Source: Rhizoclosmatium globosum
Lineage: Eukaryota > Chytridiomycota > Chytridiomycetes > Chytridiales > Chytriomycetaceae
Reading direction: 5' to 3'
Assembly (NCBI GenBank): GCA_002104985.1
Contig: MCGO01000342.1
Coordinates: 1 to 29,672 of the forward strand
DNA length: 29,672 nucleotides
Below are positions 10,229 to 21,375 of the stretch, piece after piece. How positions within the stretch are numbered: position 1 is the stretch's first letter; every line of letters begins with the position of its first letter. Made by a program: the position numbers and the translations under genes. The notes below the pieces were generated by a model that made no database searches, was not told the DNA's origin, and saw nothing but the letters and a program-made list of their open reading frames with translations.

Positions 10229-13200
10229 TTAATAAGTATACCCCAAAAGGTTTTTAACTACAACAACCCCACCACATCGATCCAACCGTTCATCATAAGC
10301 TTTACAGATCGGATAACCGACTGCCAAACACCTCCTACACCCACCTACACAATCACACCCTTCAAGTATCTTCAACGCCTTCTCCAATACCACTTGAACA
10401 CCTTCCCCGTTATCCCCCCACACTTTCTTCACCGTAGCTTCACCACGCACCTTCCCGGAACTAAATGCAGCAACATGTAAAATAACCCTTTTAACAACAG
10501 TATCCTCCCCGACAGCCCCAAAACAATGCATCTCACACCCACACCCCTCCCCAAGCGCCAAATAAACCGCATGCACAGCCGCATGAACACTTTCCGCCGC
10601 TACAGCCTCCAATTCAACAGGAACACAAACGTCATCCCACCAAACAGCGCGAACAACGCATTCAACACGGTCTGTCGCGTTCCCTGTCTCGACTTTCTCG
10701 ATTTTGGAGCCGGTCACGGGGTCCATGAGGAAATAACCTGTTGAGACGGATGTTACTTTCACGAGACCTGTTTGGACGAGGGTTTGGGAGGTGGCGATGC
10801 ATGCGCGCGCGGTGGTGGCGTAAGGGTCTACGTATCGGTATTCGGCTTTTTTTGTTAGGTATGTAGCGGTGGTTTTACGAGCGCGTGCAATGTAGTAAGG
10901 CTCGTGGCTTACGGTGAGGATTTGGTATGGTTGTCCGCGATGTTGAAAGATTGCGCCGTCGTAGAGATGTTTGAAGGCACGGTTTGAGTCGAGCATTTCG
11001 ACTTCTGTGGAGGTTTCGAGGTCGATTATGCGGTAGGATGGGGTATCTTCGGATTCGCGGATTTGGAAGGATTTGGCGGGGTTGTTTTCGAATGTTCGGG
11101 CAGGATGGTAGATGTTGTGGTGTGGGTCCCAGAGGAGAGGTGGTTCTGCGGTAAATGATGATTCCGTGAGGTCAACGGAGAGTAGAAGGTTTGTGTAGAT
11201 TTCGCGTGAAAGTGGCTGTTCGGCTGCTGCGCATTGTAAGTGGAGGTTTATAATGTCTTGATGAGTTGAGAATGGGATGTGTATAATGTCAGGAAAGCCA
11301 TTAAACAGGTCAACTGGGTTTTGGACGTAATATTGATCAATACTGCTGTACCCATGCGCAATCTGTGGGGATATTTTAAAACTTGGGGGAGATATTATCA
11401 ATACCAAGAGGTTACCAAGATAGATGCAGAATCATTCTTCCTCCGCCCTGCTCGGCCAACTTGCTGTCGATAAGACGCCATTGTGAGAGGAAATCCAAGA
11501 TGCAAAACAACATCCAAACTTCCAATATCTACTCCAAGTTCCAATGCACTTGTCGCAACAATCCCAAGCAAAGTTCCATCAAACATTCGTTTCTCAATAT
11601 CACGTCTTTCTTCTTTTGAATAGCCTCCACGATACGACATAACTTTGTCACGAAACAATGAGCCCACATTCAATTTATCAAACTGATTGTAAAATTCTTT
11701 CAGAAGGGATTCGCAATTGTTCCTAGACTTGAAAAATAATTAGTCCATTATTTAACTCATGAAGAATATCAAACCTTGACAAAGCAAATAAATCGAATCT
11801 CGTTTCTCAAGAGCTCTAAACAAAGCATTACGGCTTCTCGGATGGGATAGACGCGTTCAGGAAGTGCAGAGATTCGTTTGTCAATCAACGAGACAGGGTT
11901 GTCGTCATCATCAAGCTCCCTTTTGTAATCTTCTTCTCCTTCTTCCATTTTAATCTCTGTTTTGGGCTCTTTTTTTGGCTTTACATCAGCGGATATGACT
12001 ACCGGAGGATTCCAAATGATTTGATGCTTCTTTCCCATCGGTGATCCATCTTGATCCACGAGCACAGCGTTTTGGACATCAAAGAAGCGTTCCATATGCT
12101 TAGATTAAAGTTTTAGGCGAGGATTGTGTGATGGTTATCAAAGTGCGTACTTGAATTGGATTTGCAATGGTTGCACTACAGGATACGAATTGTACCTGAG
12201 TGTTTCCATATAATGTACATAATCGTTTCAGTCTTCGCATCACCATTGCGCAGTGAGTTCCTAGCCTGTCCGAGTAGTAGTGCAGTTCTAAACGAAAATG
12301 GTTGGCGTTCAGAATTCAACCATTGAGTAGATTAAGTTGAAATCTTACCATCCACAACAACCAGCTTCAAATTTGTAAACAGAATAGACCAGTATTTGTG
12401 CCACAAGAAAGCCTTGTGTAGTGTATCAAAGTTGGTGAATATGACACGCGAAGTGTCTCGAATTTGGTCACGGACAGATGGCGTGCTGATGCGACGACCA
12501 CTACTTGCAATAGAGGACGTGAATGGAGTATCACCATCGTAGGTTGCAATGAAGTGTTGATTTTCGTATAAGTGTGGGGACAGGGAAGGGTGGGAGGCAA
12601 GGAGGTCTTCAAAAGACCGCTTTTGGTCTTGCGCGAGAGCCTTATTTAGTGGTACGTGTGTTATTGTCAAAGCTCAGGAATCTCATTCTCGCACCTTTGT
12701 TGGGAATATAAATATGGCTCGTGATTCCAAATCATGCTCTAGATTACGGACGACAGGAATTTGATAAATAAGAGACTTTCCACTATTAATTCATTAGATG
12801 AATATGCTGAGAACTGAGTGGTTACCTTGCTGTTGATGTAGAAACAATCACGTTTTCGCCCTTTTCGAGGGCATTGATGGCGGTAGCCTGGTGTGAATAC
12901 AGTTTCACGACAGTATGTGCATCGAGTAGGGCAGTTTTAAGATTTGCAGAGAGTGGAGAAGAGAGAGCGGCATAATGAGCATGCCTTTGAGGAGTGATTC
13001 TCCAAGCATCTTCCCGTTCAATCTGATTCTTGTACCATGATTGAGCCTTCAAAGATGCAAGGAATGCATCAAGGGAGAGTATCTCTGCTTTCACTTGAGC
13101 AACAAAGGTAGTTGGTTGGGGCAGCCTGGAGTTGAGGGCGGCCAGTGGATTGACCGGATGTTCTTCCACGAGTCGTTGAAGCGCCAATGTGAATTCCCTC

Positions 13201-13538
13201 GCACGTTCCTTTGCGGCCTTTTCTCGTTGGGCAAACGACGGCGGTTTCTTCGCGGTTCTTTCCTTTCGCGCGCGTGTTTCTGCGGTGCCGCCAATCAGAG
13301 CGAGAACGAGAGCGGATGCGTCAAATTCGACGAGCGACGGAACGAGAAGCGACACAAGTTGCGCGTGCCTCGTTGCTTCGTCCTTGTTTGGAAGTCCGAG
13401 CGACGACACGGGAACCCGCCCTGTCCCCGCGATCCCAAACAACGCATTGCATGTGTGGAACAGCTGCGCGAGTGGTGCAAGTTCAGAAGGGATTGGTGAC
13501 GATGGTCCCGCTTCTGTCCGCCGCTTCTTGGCCATCAT
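10229..13538 (-). CDS. HRQ1: HRQ1-family RecQ4-like DNA helicase
   Basis: Seven exons on the minus strand (12826-13538, 12695-12782, 12349-12640, 12151-12287, 11775-12098, 11416-11727, 10229-11362) join in phase to 999 residues, close to yeast Hrq1. A charged N-terminal region precedes the helicase core: Walker A TASGKS (about 236-241), FPTKALAQDQ (motif Ia), VVVDELHYYSDRLGTH (motif II, with the ELHYY typical of this family), SCSATIANP (motif III), ATSALELGVDIG (motif V) and YRQQVGRAGR (motif VI). The last exon is the MZB/DUF1998-type zinc-binding C-terminus with CDCVGGCRRC. Hrq1 is a 3'-5' helicase acting in DNA interstrand crosslink repair and telomere maintenance in the nucleus. ATG codons at 13538 and 13535 both fit; the first is used. 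Its upstream flank is the body of a receptor pseudogene on the other strand. Confidence 0.92.
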
Positions 13539-13539
13539 T

Positions 13540-15364
13540 AATCACAAAATCTGGGACTCTCTTGGTGCCGAACTCGCTATAAATGCCATAAATAATGATC
13601 CCTCCATCCTGCCAATCTTGATCAAGCGCTACTCAAACTTTTTTCATTCTCGCTCCAACCTGCCAGGGTTTTCCATGGTGGAAACTGCGATTCCTATAGT
13701 CAATGATCCTGATATTGTTGCTGTTCTCGGTGAATTCTGGGGTTCCAATGCTCCGTAAGTTTTGAGTGTGTTTGAGAATCTGAGCAGACAGAAGCTGAGC
13801 ATAGAATACTGGAAAATATGAAAGGGACATCTTATGGGAAAAAGCGTATTCGATTATAGATATAGTGCAAATATTTTTTGTTTAATAACTGTCTGTGATT
13901 TATTGCTGTTAGGTTTGACGTGTCTTTCTTCTCATCTGTGGACCTGCTGTTGCAGAGTACCGACGTCTAGACAAAAACAAGTACCCTTACTACTTCCAAA
14001 TATACGAAAGTAAGACAAACAAAAATTTAAGTTGAGCTGTGCTTACGTAATGGTGTGTTCAGTGAGCCAATTTGGAGCAGAGTATTATCAAATCCTGAAG
14101 TTATGGAACGTTAAACGAGTGGAAATCATTTCATTCATTCATGATGGTTTGTTATTCGTTTTTCATGTGATCCAATACTGATTCAGTTTCAAGTGTATTC
14201 AATGTTGGTGGATGTGTTTGATTACGCAAACATCATCAAAATCGTATTTCATTTAGATTATAACAGCAGCCCTTCTTTCGTAAGTAATTCAAATAGGTGA
14301 TGAACTCACTAGAGCTGATGCACAATACATAATCATCCTCGGTCTGCAAGCATCTACTATCAACTGGTCATGCAAGTCTTTTAATCAATTTGTTTTGGCT
14401 AATAGTTGTAAAAGGCGGAACACTTCCGTTGAAGCCGACTACGTTTGGCTTGGTGTCAATATTCCAATATCAACAGAGGTTCGGGTTCTTTTGATTTACG
14501 CGGTCAAGCTATTGACTTCGGATATAATCTATTTGGCAATTTCGTTGGGTCTTGTATTTGTTGAAGTGGCTTTACTGCTTTGTTGGACCCAATGTGACAG
14601 TCATAAAAGTTTTACAGAAATCCATGAACAAGTACGCCTACTCTTGTCAATCATTTGATAACTTGAACACTAAAGTATTCTTGGATTTGCTCTGGATATA
14701 TCATGCTTTGATGATGGGGTTGGTTCTTGCGATTGCATACTTGACCCGAAATGTAGCTGCAACGCATAACGAGTCGGTTTTGATGCTGGTGTTATCACTT
14801 TGTTTCATAATTGGGATGGTGATTATCACACTGATTGAATCAACAACATTTGTATCAGAAACTACACTGCTTATCCGCGTTTTAACACAATGGATTCTTA
14901 CGCTGCTATGCCTTGTTCCAACAGCTGTCAGGAAATTTGGGCTATTTCAGCAATATTTTATAGCACCAGTTTTGACTGTGGTTCACCGTCAACGCGTCAG
15001 TACGGCGCAATGCTCAAGCGGGAATCTATGGTCTCTGAAAATATTGGGAGAGAAAAGGCACTAGAAGATTAAACTTTTGCGAAAGGGAAGAACAGTTTAT
15101 TTGGACCCCATTGTCACGGTTTGGGACAGAGTGTACAAAGTAGGCACAAAGACAATTCTTGACTGTCAAGGACTCAATAGACAGAAGGCCTTTGTGATTT
15201 CGCCTCCATACATATGTAATCTGATAGCTTTGAGCGGTGATGCATGGTGCCTTGACTTCAGCTGTGATTCTGCGGGGGAAAAGTCTCATTTCTTCGACTT
15301 TGATAATAAGGAGAAAGCAGACGAGTTTATCAGGATCGTGACAGAGAGCAAGCGCAACAAATAA
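13540..15364 (+). pseudogene. Class C GPCR pseudogene (truncated paralogue of 15476-18486)
   Basis: The remains run in the order of the intact paralogue downstream. There is a periplasmic-binding ectodomain piece (about 13543-13755, matching its AINAINNDPSILP block) and a frame-shifted exon ending at QIYE (about 13913-14010). A further exon (SQFGAEYYQILKLWNV) and a DYVWLGVNIP fragment follow (about 14432-14478). Then come the later membrane segments (about 14480-14945) and the C-terminal domain (about 15077-15364). The first exons are absent. More than 300 residues are missing between NIPIS and the KLLTSDIIYLA segment, removing the rest of the ectodomain and the first three membrane segments. 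Stops and frame changes interrupt what is left (14009, 14656, 15062). It is a non-functional tandem duplicate. Its 5' end coincides with the start codon of HRQ1 on the other strand. Confidence 0.85.
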
Positions 15365-15475
15365 AGCACATTGCCATATTCATAGGAATATCCCAAGAAC
15401 CCAAATTAAAATCGTTTCTGCATTCAAGTGTTTAAGTTCTAACCAACTTTGTCACTTGGGAAATCTCCGAAAAAG

Positions 15476-18400
15476 ATGACCCTACCATCCAAGAACCAAT
15501 CAAGCATCACAATCGCAATCATAGGGCCCTTCGGACTGTAAGCTTTTGCGTTTGATATACTCATCGCGCCGTAACTTGGTTGTGCTTATTTTCTGATATC
15601 GCCACAGAATAAAAGGGCTCAAGTACAACCAAACACTTGTGACTCAATCTTCTTGGGACGCTCTCAATCTCACGCGCTTTAAAAACTTAGAGACAGTAAC
15701 ATCTACAACATGGTGGTTTTGGAATGTCTATGGCGCGCAGATGGCGGTGGATTGGATCAACAATAATCCAAACATTCTGCCAAATACGACCATTAAAATC
15801 AAACGCTATTCAAACTACATGTCGAGAAAAGACAGTACTGGTGGTTTTGCCATGGTTAAGACTGCGACTGAAATAGTGGACGATCCTGACGTGGCCGCTG
15901 TGATGGGTGATTATTACACTACTATAACACCGTGAGTAAGAATGAAACAAAATCCTTGAATTGAAGTACCTCGCTGTTTGTAGTTTTGATGCGTCGATCA
16001 TTTCGTATCATAAAATTCCATATTGTGGCCCTGTTCAAGTCAGCTATCAGCTTCTTGATAAAAACAATTATCCATACTTCTTTCAAATGTTTCAATGTGA
16101 GTTATTTAAACCTCGTAATAGGTGCTCTCCTAACTCCCGAATAACAGTAAGTCAGGTCGGTATGGGATATTACCAAATACTCAAGCTCTGGAACGTAAGA
16201 CGTGTTGCAATCATATGCTTTTATCATGACGGTATGTTGATATAATCGGAAACTCTTTGACCTGATTCAAATTAAGTGTGTACATCTATTACTCAAGCAT
16301 TAAATGCCGGAAACATACAAATTCTTGCGAAATGGGATTATCAGCATCGTACTGCTGCTGTAAATGCAGCAGAAGTGGATATGTACGCACAGACTCTGGC
16401 TCGTGTTGACGCGCGATATATTATAATTCTCGCCCCTTCAGGAACAACTGCAGACATTTACTTTTCGTTGGCCATGTAAATTAGTCGTATCTGAAGCGAA
16501 TTTTTAATCCTTTTGTACAGTAGAAATCAATCAGTTGGACCAGATTATGTTTGGCTTGGTTACAATCTTCCTATGTCCCAAAGCGACCCTGTTGAACTTT
16601 ATGGAGCTAATTATTACAAGTACTTGCGGGGATTTATTTTGCCCGCATGGGGAGCACCACAGTCAGATCATATGACTTCGATGCAAAACATGGTTACTGA
16701 TAACATCAACATACACACTCAAGTTTATGGGTACAAAACTTTGAGGAAATCTATTTCGCTAATATTCCATCACAGATTTAACGTAACCTCCAATGACATT
16801 GGAATCCAAACAAACGCATTCCAATTTTTTGACTACGTTGGTGTGTTAGCCAATGGTTTGAGCAACATTATCACCGAAAAGGGATTCAACGTTTCCGATT
16901 TGAGAAAACCAAACGTGCAAGATCATTTAAATTATACAACATTCAAGAGCACGGGATTTCGAGGTCTTGACGCCGACCCAATCGAATTGACATCATTTGG
17001 AGACATTGCGACACCTTATATTTATCTTGTTATGGATGGATTAGACGAAAATTTGGGCTACAAGGCGTTCGCTGTTTCAGATTCTGATGTTCAAAATTTA
17101 TACCCTTATATTACGAAAGACTTTGTGTTTCAGTTCTACAACGGATCTGTACCGCCTTTGGATGGACCTTCTTTACTGAATGCCACTGAGGTAATCGTCA
17201 CAAGTTCAAGCTCAGAAGCGCGTCTTGTAATCGCACTTCAGGTTGTCGGACTTGTTGTCTGCACATTCCTGTTTCCAATGATATTCAACTTCAAGAAGAT
17301 AACATTTGAATCTTTCAAGGGAACCGTTCCCTTCTGGTTGATGACTAATTTTGCTGCTATCACCTCTTTTATTTCAATGTCATTTTACCTTGGACGGGCT
17401 TCAGTTACTTCATGTTTGGTTAGAGCTTGGATTCCACCACTTTCATTTGTAGTCGCCTTTGCGTGTTTATTTGCCAAAAACATTCGAGTTCAAGTAATCT
17501 ACGCAAGTAAAAGCGTTTTGATAAAGTTGTGGACTTCGGATATCCTGTATCTAGCAATCGCATTTGGCCTTATTGTGACCGAAGTTGCCATATTGCTTGC
17601 TTGGACATATAATGCCAACCTTAAAGTTGCTAAAGTCTCACAAAAGGCTTTGAGCAAGTATGTTTACATATGTCAAACTTCTAATGGATCGAATGCTTCA
17701 ATACTACTTTGGGTTTATCACACCTTTTTGATATTTCTGACTCTTGTAATTGCATATTTGACTCGAAACGTAGCACCATCTCACAATGACTCCATCCTTA
17801 TTTTAGTTATAACCCTCTGCTTTATACTTGCAACTATTATACTTACTCTGATTGAATCCTCCTCAGAACTTTCTGAGACAACGATAATGATTCGGGTCAT
17901 TCTACAATGGGTTTTAACGCTTCTCTGTCTTGTACCAGTGATCGTTAGGAAATTTGGTCAGTTAAAACAACGTGTTTTTACTCCAGTCCTGAATCTTGTT
18001 CACCATCAACGTGCAAGCCGTGCGCGAACTTCAACTATGACACCTATGCTGAAACAAGGATCTACAGTTTCGGGAACAATTCAGAGTCCTGGTCCTGTGA
18101 TGTATCGAAATGAGCTCAAAGTTCCAAGTAATGGTAAATAGAGAAGATAAAGGAGGAAATATGTTGGTAACAAGTTCGCTCAGCGAGTAGAGTACCGCAA
18201 GCTGGGCTCGTCTGTTTATCTTAATCCTGCGACAAAGATTTGGAACAGAGTCGTTGTGACGATGTATTCCATCGGAAGTAAGACTTTTCTCGATTGTCGT
18301 GGGATGATTGAATACAATGCGTTTGTAATATCTCCGCCATTTGAGACGATTCTTGGTTCAGTCGATGGAGTTTCTTACCAGTTGGGTTTAAGTTGTGAAG

Positions 18401-18486
18401 TGATGGGGAAACGAAGACTAATCTTTGAGTTTGAAAGCAAAGAGAAAGCAAAAGAGTTCGAAGTCAAAATAACACAGTCTATTTGA
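15476..18486 (+). CDS. Class C (GABA-B-like) G-protein-coupled receptor with periplasmic-binding ectodomain
   Basis: Seven exons (15476-15537, 15608-15931, 15984-16096, 16148-16231, 16277-16475, 16521-18133, 18191-18486) give 896 residues. Residues 10 to about 470 form a type 1 periplasmic-binding/ANF-receptor fold that begins ITIAIIGPFG and includes KRYSNY, VDDPDVAAVMG and YYQILKLWNV. Seven hydrophobic segments follow at about 495-740, ending with TM7 near LQWVLTLLCLVPVIV. A roughly 100-residue C-terminal domain (VYLNPATKIWNR to KITQSI) resembles a small beta-rich PH-like module. Class C receptors of this build sense small ligands at the plasma membrane and signal through G proteins; the ligand is unknown. 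There is no clear signal peptide before the ectodomain, so an upstream exon may be missing. The last junction (donor 18134, acceptor 18190) was chosen to keep phase; 18187 would also work. Confidence 0.85.
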
Positions 18487-18509
18487 ATATACAAAATAAA
18501 TGGACAAAA
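18487..18509. terminator. 23-bp convergent gap
   Basis: Only 23 bases separate the stop codons of the receptor (+) and the membrane-anchored protein (-). An AATAAA-like element (ATACAAAATAAAT) sits immediately after the receptor stop. The 3' untranslated regions of the two transcripts must overlap. Confidence 0.4.
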
Positions 18510-19392
18510 TTAAAGAATGTTGTAGCTCAATTTACTGCGTTGTGGGCGGTTCGACTTCAATGAATTAATTGACGGCTTTCTTGTAGCGTCCACAACGTCG
18601 AGCTGAATAATCGCTGGTTTTGAGGTGGTTGATGTTGGTCGATTCATTCCCATCAAGTCATTTAAATGATCCTGTACATTATCCATAGAAACCTCTGCTT
18701 CGGCGCCAGGAGCAGCCGAATGAGGTGCTACATCCTTTGAACTAGTTGCGTGATCAAATACGCGGGCCATTCCAGCAACGGGGGGTGTTGAATTGAGTGC
18801 AGTTGGAGGGTATGAAAAGTTGTTGGTAGGAATTGCATAGTCAGTAGAATGAGTCGTGCGAGTGGATGCTTGAAATCGCTGTGCTTTCAATCGGAGTTGT
18901 GACGTGGAAAGAATGGGAGAATTGGCTGTTGCTGTTGTTGAAGTGTTTGAGTCATCCGAGGATATCGACAGCCGCGATGGTTTCAGCATCAATTCCTCAT
19001 CTTCGGATTCATTTGCGTGTTGGTCATTGCTTTTATCCTGGATCCATTCCCTCTCGCCGACCAGTCTGGGGACGGTGTACTCAGACACAAACACCTAACG
19101 AGTCAACTCACCTCCACTTTCCCTTCTGCCACACCGGAAGTCCACTACGTACTGAGACCATCTGCTTGAAACCAAGTATGTCGCGCACACTCTTCTTCTT
19201 TGCGACAACGGATGATACAGCTGTGGTAACGATAGGCGTCGTATCCAGTCGATCCAATCGCTTCTTCACAACATACATTCCAACCGCTAGAGCCACTATT
19301 CCGAGGAAGCCCACTACCCCATGATCACTCCATTTACTATGTCTCGTTTCTGCATCTTCGTTGTTTTGGGGTTTAAGAATCTTTACAAATAT
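18510..19392 (-). CDS. Unrecognised protein with one N-terminal membrane segment and a disordered tail
   Basis: I do not recognise a family. Two exons on the minus strand (19112 to about 19392, and 18510-19065) are joined by a 46-nt GTGAGT..CCCCAG intron in phase. Near the N-terminus is one hydrophobic segment, VVGFLGIVALAVGMYVV, followed at once by basic residues (KKRLDR). The rest is hydrophilic, rich in Ser, Thr, Asn and Asp, with acidic (ESEDEEL) and Ser/Thr-rich stretches, and is probably disordered. The pattern suggests a single-pass membrane protein with a long soluble tail. The true start is unresolved: the frame is open back to a stop at 19393-19395 without an in-frame ATG before the membrane segment, and the TAG there could be a splice acceptor of an upstream exon. 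The gene is convergent with the receptor, 23 bases apart. Confidence 0.55.
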
Positions 19393-19692
19393 CTATCGCC
19401 ATTATTATTTGGTTGAATTGTAATCAGGAGTTCTTTTTCGCTTCCAGAGTCAGCACGCGTTCTTCCTTCTCATTCTAATTCCATATTTGCCCTATATTTC
19501 AGCTCTTTTAAACAGACACATGACTGTTATTGGAGGAATGGATTCCTTGAATCTTCCTCAATGTTCTTGTTGAAAAGTTCTGCCAAATAGTGAAATATTG
19601 TTTCCACTACTTTATTCAAGGATAATCTCCAATTCTAAATCATAAACCTCCATAGAAACCCCAAACCTCAAATCTTCCACATGTCCAGAATC
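19393..19692. other. Intergenic region, possible upstream exon of the membrane protein
   Basis: These 300 bases hold the 3' flank of the secreted protein gene and the 5' flank of the membrane-anchored protein, both on the minus strand. An unidentified first exon of the latter may lie here, because its frame has no ATG of its own. I found no exon that joins convincingly. No repeats or RNA genes are seen. Confidence 0.4.
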
Positions 19693-20748
19693 TTAACAAG
19701 AGGCAACAGAGCCAACTTGGACCCAAACCAAGTTGTTTCCGGCTCCATAGCTACAGACAAGAGAGTTACTGCAGGCCCAGCTTCCATAAGCGCTGCAAGA
19801 CTGACCAGCAGCAGTTCCACTTCCACCAGCAGCAGTGGTGGTAACAACTTTCTGAGTAGTGGTCTTAACAACTGCAGCAGTCGTTGTAGTCTTGACAGCA
19901 CCTTGAGTAGTAGTCTTGACAACGGGAACAGTTGTGGTAGTCTTGACGGCAGCAGTAGTGGTGGATGGGCCGTGAACAAGGTTGGAGCCAACAACACAAC
20001 CACTGTCAATGTTGGAATACTCCTTTTGGATGACGTAGGTGACTCCATCAGCGCCAGTGATCTGTCCGGCTTGGCCAACACAAATATCACCAATCTCTTG
20101 TCCTTGAAGAGAAGGAGCGGTCCAGCCATTTGGTGGGTGGGCATCCGTGGTAGCCTCAACCAATTCATGAGAGGCAACACAGGAAAGAGATTGGAACGCG
20201 TCAGAAGCGCAGCACGACTTTCCACAGTGTGGGTTCACAGCGTAGTACACGTCTACACCATTGTAGGAGAAGGCGTCGTGGTAGGCACAGAACTGTTGAC
20301 AGTTTCCAAGGGCGGAGTCAGATTCGGAGCCAAAGTGGATTGGGAAGTACGTGTTCGCATTTGGAGTAACGGCACCAGAATCGAGAAGGGCTTTCACGAT
20401 TGTTGTTGGATCGTTGGCGTTTCCACCTGTAACGACGTGGCTTTGAACGAAACGACCGCGTCCGATCTTTTGGGTTGGGGTGTTGTATTGGGCAAGCATA
20501 TCGTACTGCACAGAGTTCGTGATGGCCTGGTAGAAAGCGGACATTTGGGTGCCGAATTCAAAAGTGCCGTAGTAAATTGGGTGGACTTCAACGTTTGGGA
20601 TAACGGCTCCACCAGCGTAGGTCAAGACGGAACCAGAAGCTGGGGCGAGACCGGCTTCTTGTTGGAGCTTGACAACGTGAGGTGGAGCGTAGAAAGCGGA
20701 AGCGGAGGAAATAATGGAGGCAAGGACAGCGGCTTGGGTGAAGATCAT
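19693..20748 (-). CDS. Secreted PHI-1/EXORDIUM-like protein with Thr-rich linker and Cys-rich C-terminal module
   Basis: This is a single exon of 351 residues. The ATG at 20748 is chosen because it begins a clear signal peptide (MIFTQAAVLASIISSASA); an upstream in-frame ATG at 20889 would put it internally. The mature N-terminal domain has HPIYYGTFEFGTQ, a Cys-rich middle (GKSCCASDAFQSLSCVASHE) and SHELVEATTDAHPPNGW followed by EIGDICVG. These fit the Phi_1/EXORDIUM family, in which a HExxE-like motif precedes an NxW and a GDxC. A linker of repeated KTTT/VVKTTT units (about residues 265-310) is probably O-glycosylated. The tail, with a C-x5-W-x-C pattern and CSYG, resembles a chitin-binding module (CBM19-like), at low certainty. 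The likely role is cell-wall-associated or secreted, substrate unknown. A TATA-like element lies about 65 bases upstream. Confidence 0.7.
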   Translation of the reverse strand: MIFTQAAVLASIISSASAFYAPPHVVKLQQEAGLAPASGSVLTYAGGAVIPNVEVHPIYYGTFEFGTQMSAFYQAITNSVQYDMLAQYNTPTQKIGRGRFVQSHVVTGGNANDPTTIVKALLDSGAVTPNANTYFPIHFGSESDSALGNCQQFCAYHDAFSYNGVDVYYAVNPHCGKSCCASDAFQSLSCVASHELVEATTDAHPPNGWTAPSLQGQEIGDICVGQAGQITGADGVTYVIQKEYSNIDSGCVVGSNLVHGPSTTTAAVKTTTTVPVVKTTTQGAVKTTTTAAVVKTTTQKVVTTTAAGGSGTAAGQSCSAYGSWACSNSLVCSYGAGNNLVWVQVGSVASC

Positions 20749-21375
20749 TTTTAGAGTTATTGAGGACACTGGTGTTGGATTTGTGAGGGACAGGAGTGCA
20801 TACCTCGGGTACTTATAGCCAAAGTTGAGGAGGTGGCGACACTTTCGCGCAATCACGCGCAGGTCAGGCAAATGGGTCAGTGGGTGCACAAGCCGACAAC
20901 GGAACTCAAAGTCTTGGCGAATACAAACACTGAAGTTACTTCTTATCGCCGCAAAGTAACCACAAATTTCATATAACTAATAAGATTACAAAGTTTCTTT
21001 ACAAGAGCACTTCCGAAATAGACGGTTATCTGCTGCAAATTAATCTGGCGAATCCGATCACCATTCAAAAATCTTTGAAAGTCATCTGATAAACGCATGA
21101 CCGCTTTTCATCTGAACGCCACCATACCAGAAGCAGCAGGCTAAAACCGTTACTCGTACATTAACGTCAGTGATCAACAAATAATAAGTAAACTCTGATG
21201 CGAGAAGTTATTGTCTTTTAAATATGTCACAGAGCTTCTTTTCAAATATACAAGAGAAGGAAGAATTTATCAAACAAGGGAAGTTTGACTGGGAAGTCAT
21301 GAACTTCCCATATAGTTTAAAACAGATTTTATTCTAGTAAGATATAGACGTCTACAAGAATTGCTAACAGGATCC
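20749..21375. other. Intergenic region upstream of the PHI-1-like gene
   Basis: These 627 bases contain the promoter of the minus-strand PHI-1-like gene on the left and the 3' flank of the phospholipase gene on the right. GC-rich elements with CACGCG/CGCGC lie at about 20846-20862. The remainder is AT-rich with no supported gene. Confidence 0.45.
20812..20817 (-). promoter_or_regulatory. TATA-like box of the PHI-1-like gene
   Basis: On the minus strand the sequence reads CTATAAGTA about 65 bases before the ATG at 20748, a suitable distance for a TATA element with a short 5' leader. It is assigned from sequence and position only. Confidence 0.4.

Noticed and set aside
19681..20754. Long plus-strand open frame opposite the PHI-1-like gene (357 codons)
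   Set aside because: The minus strand has a signal peptide and family motifs. The plus frame has Ser/Gly-rich composition typical of the antisense of Thr-rich repeats.
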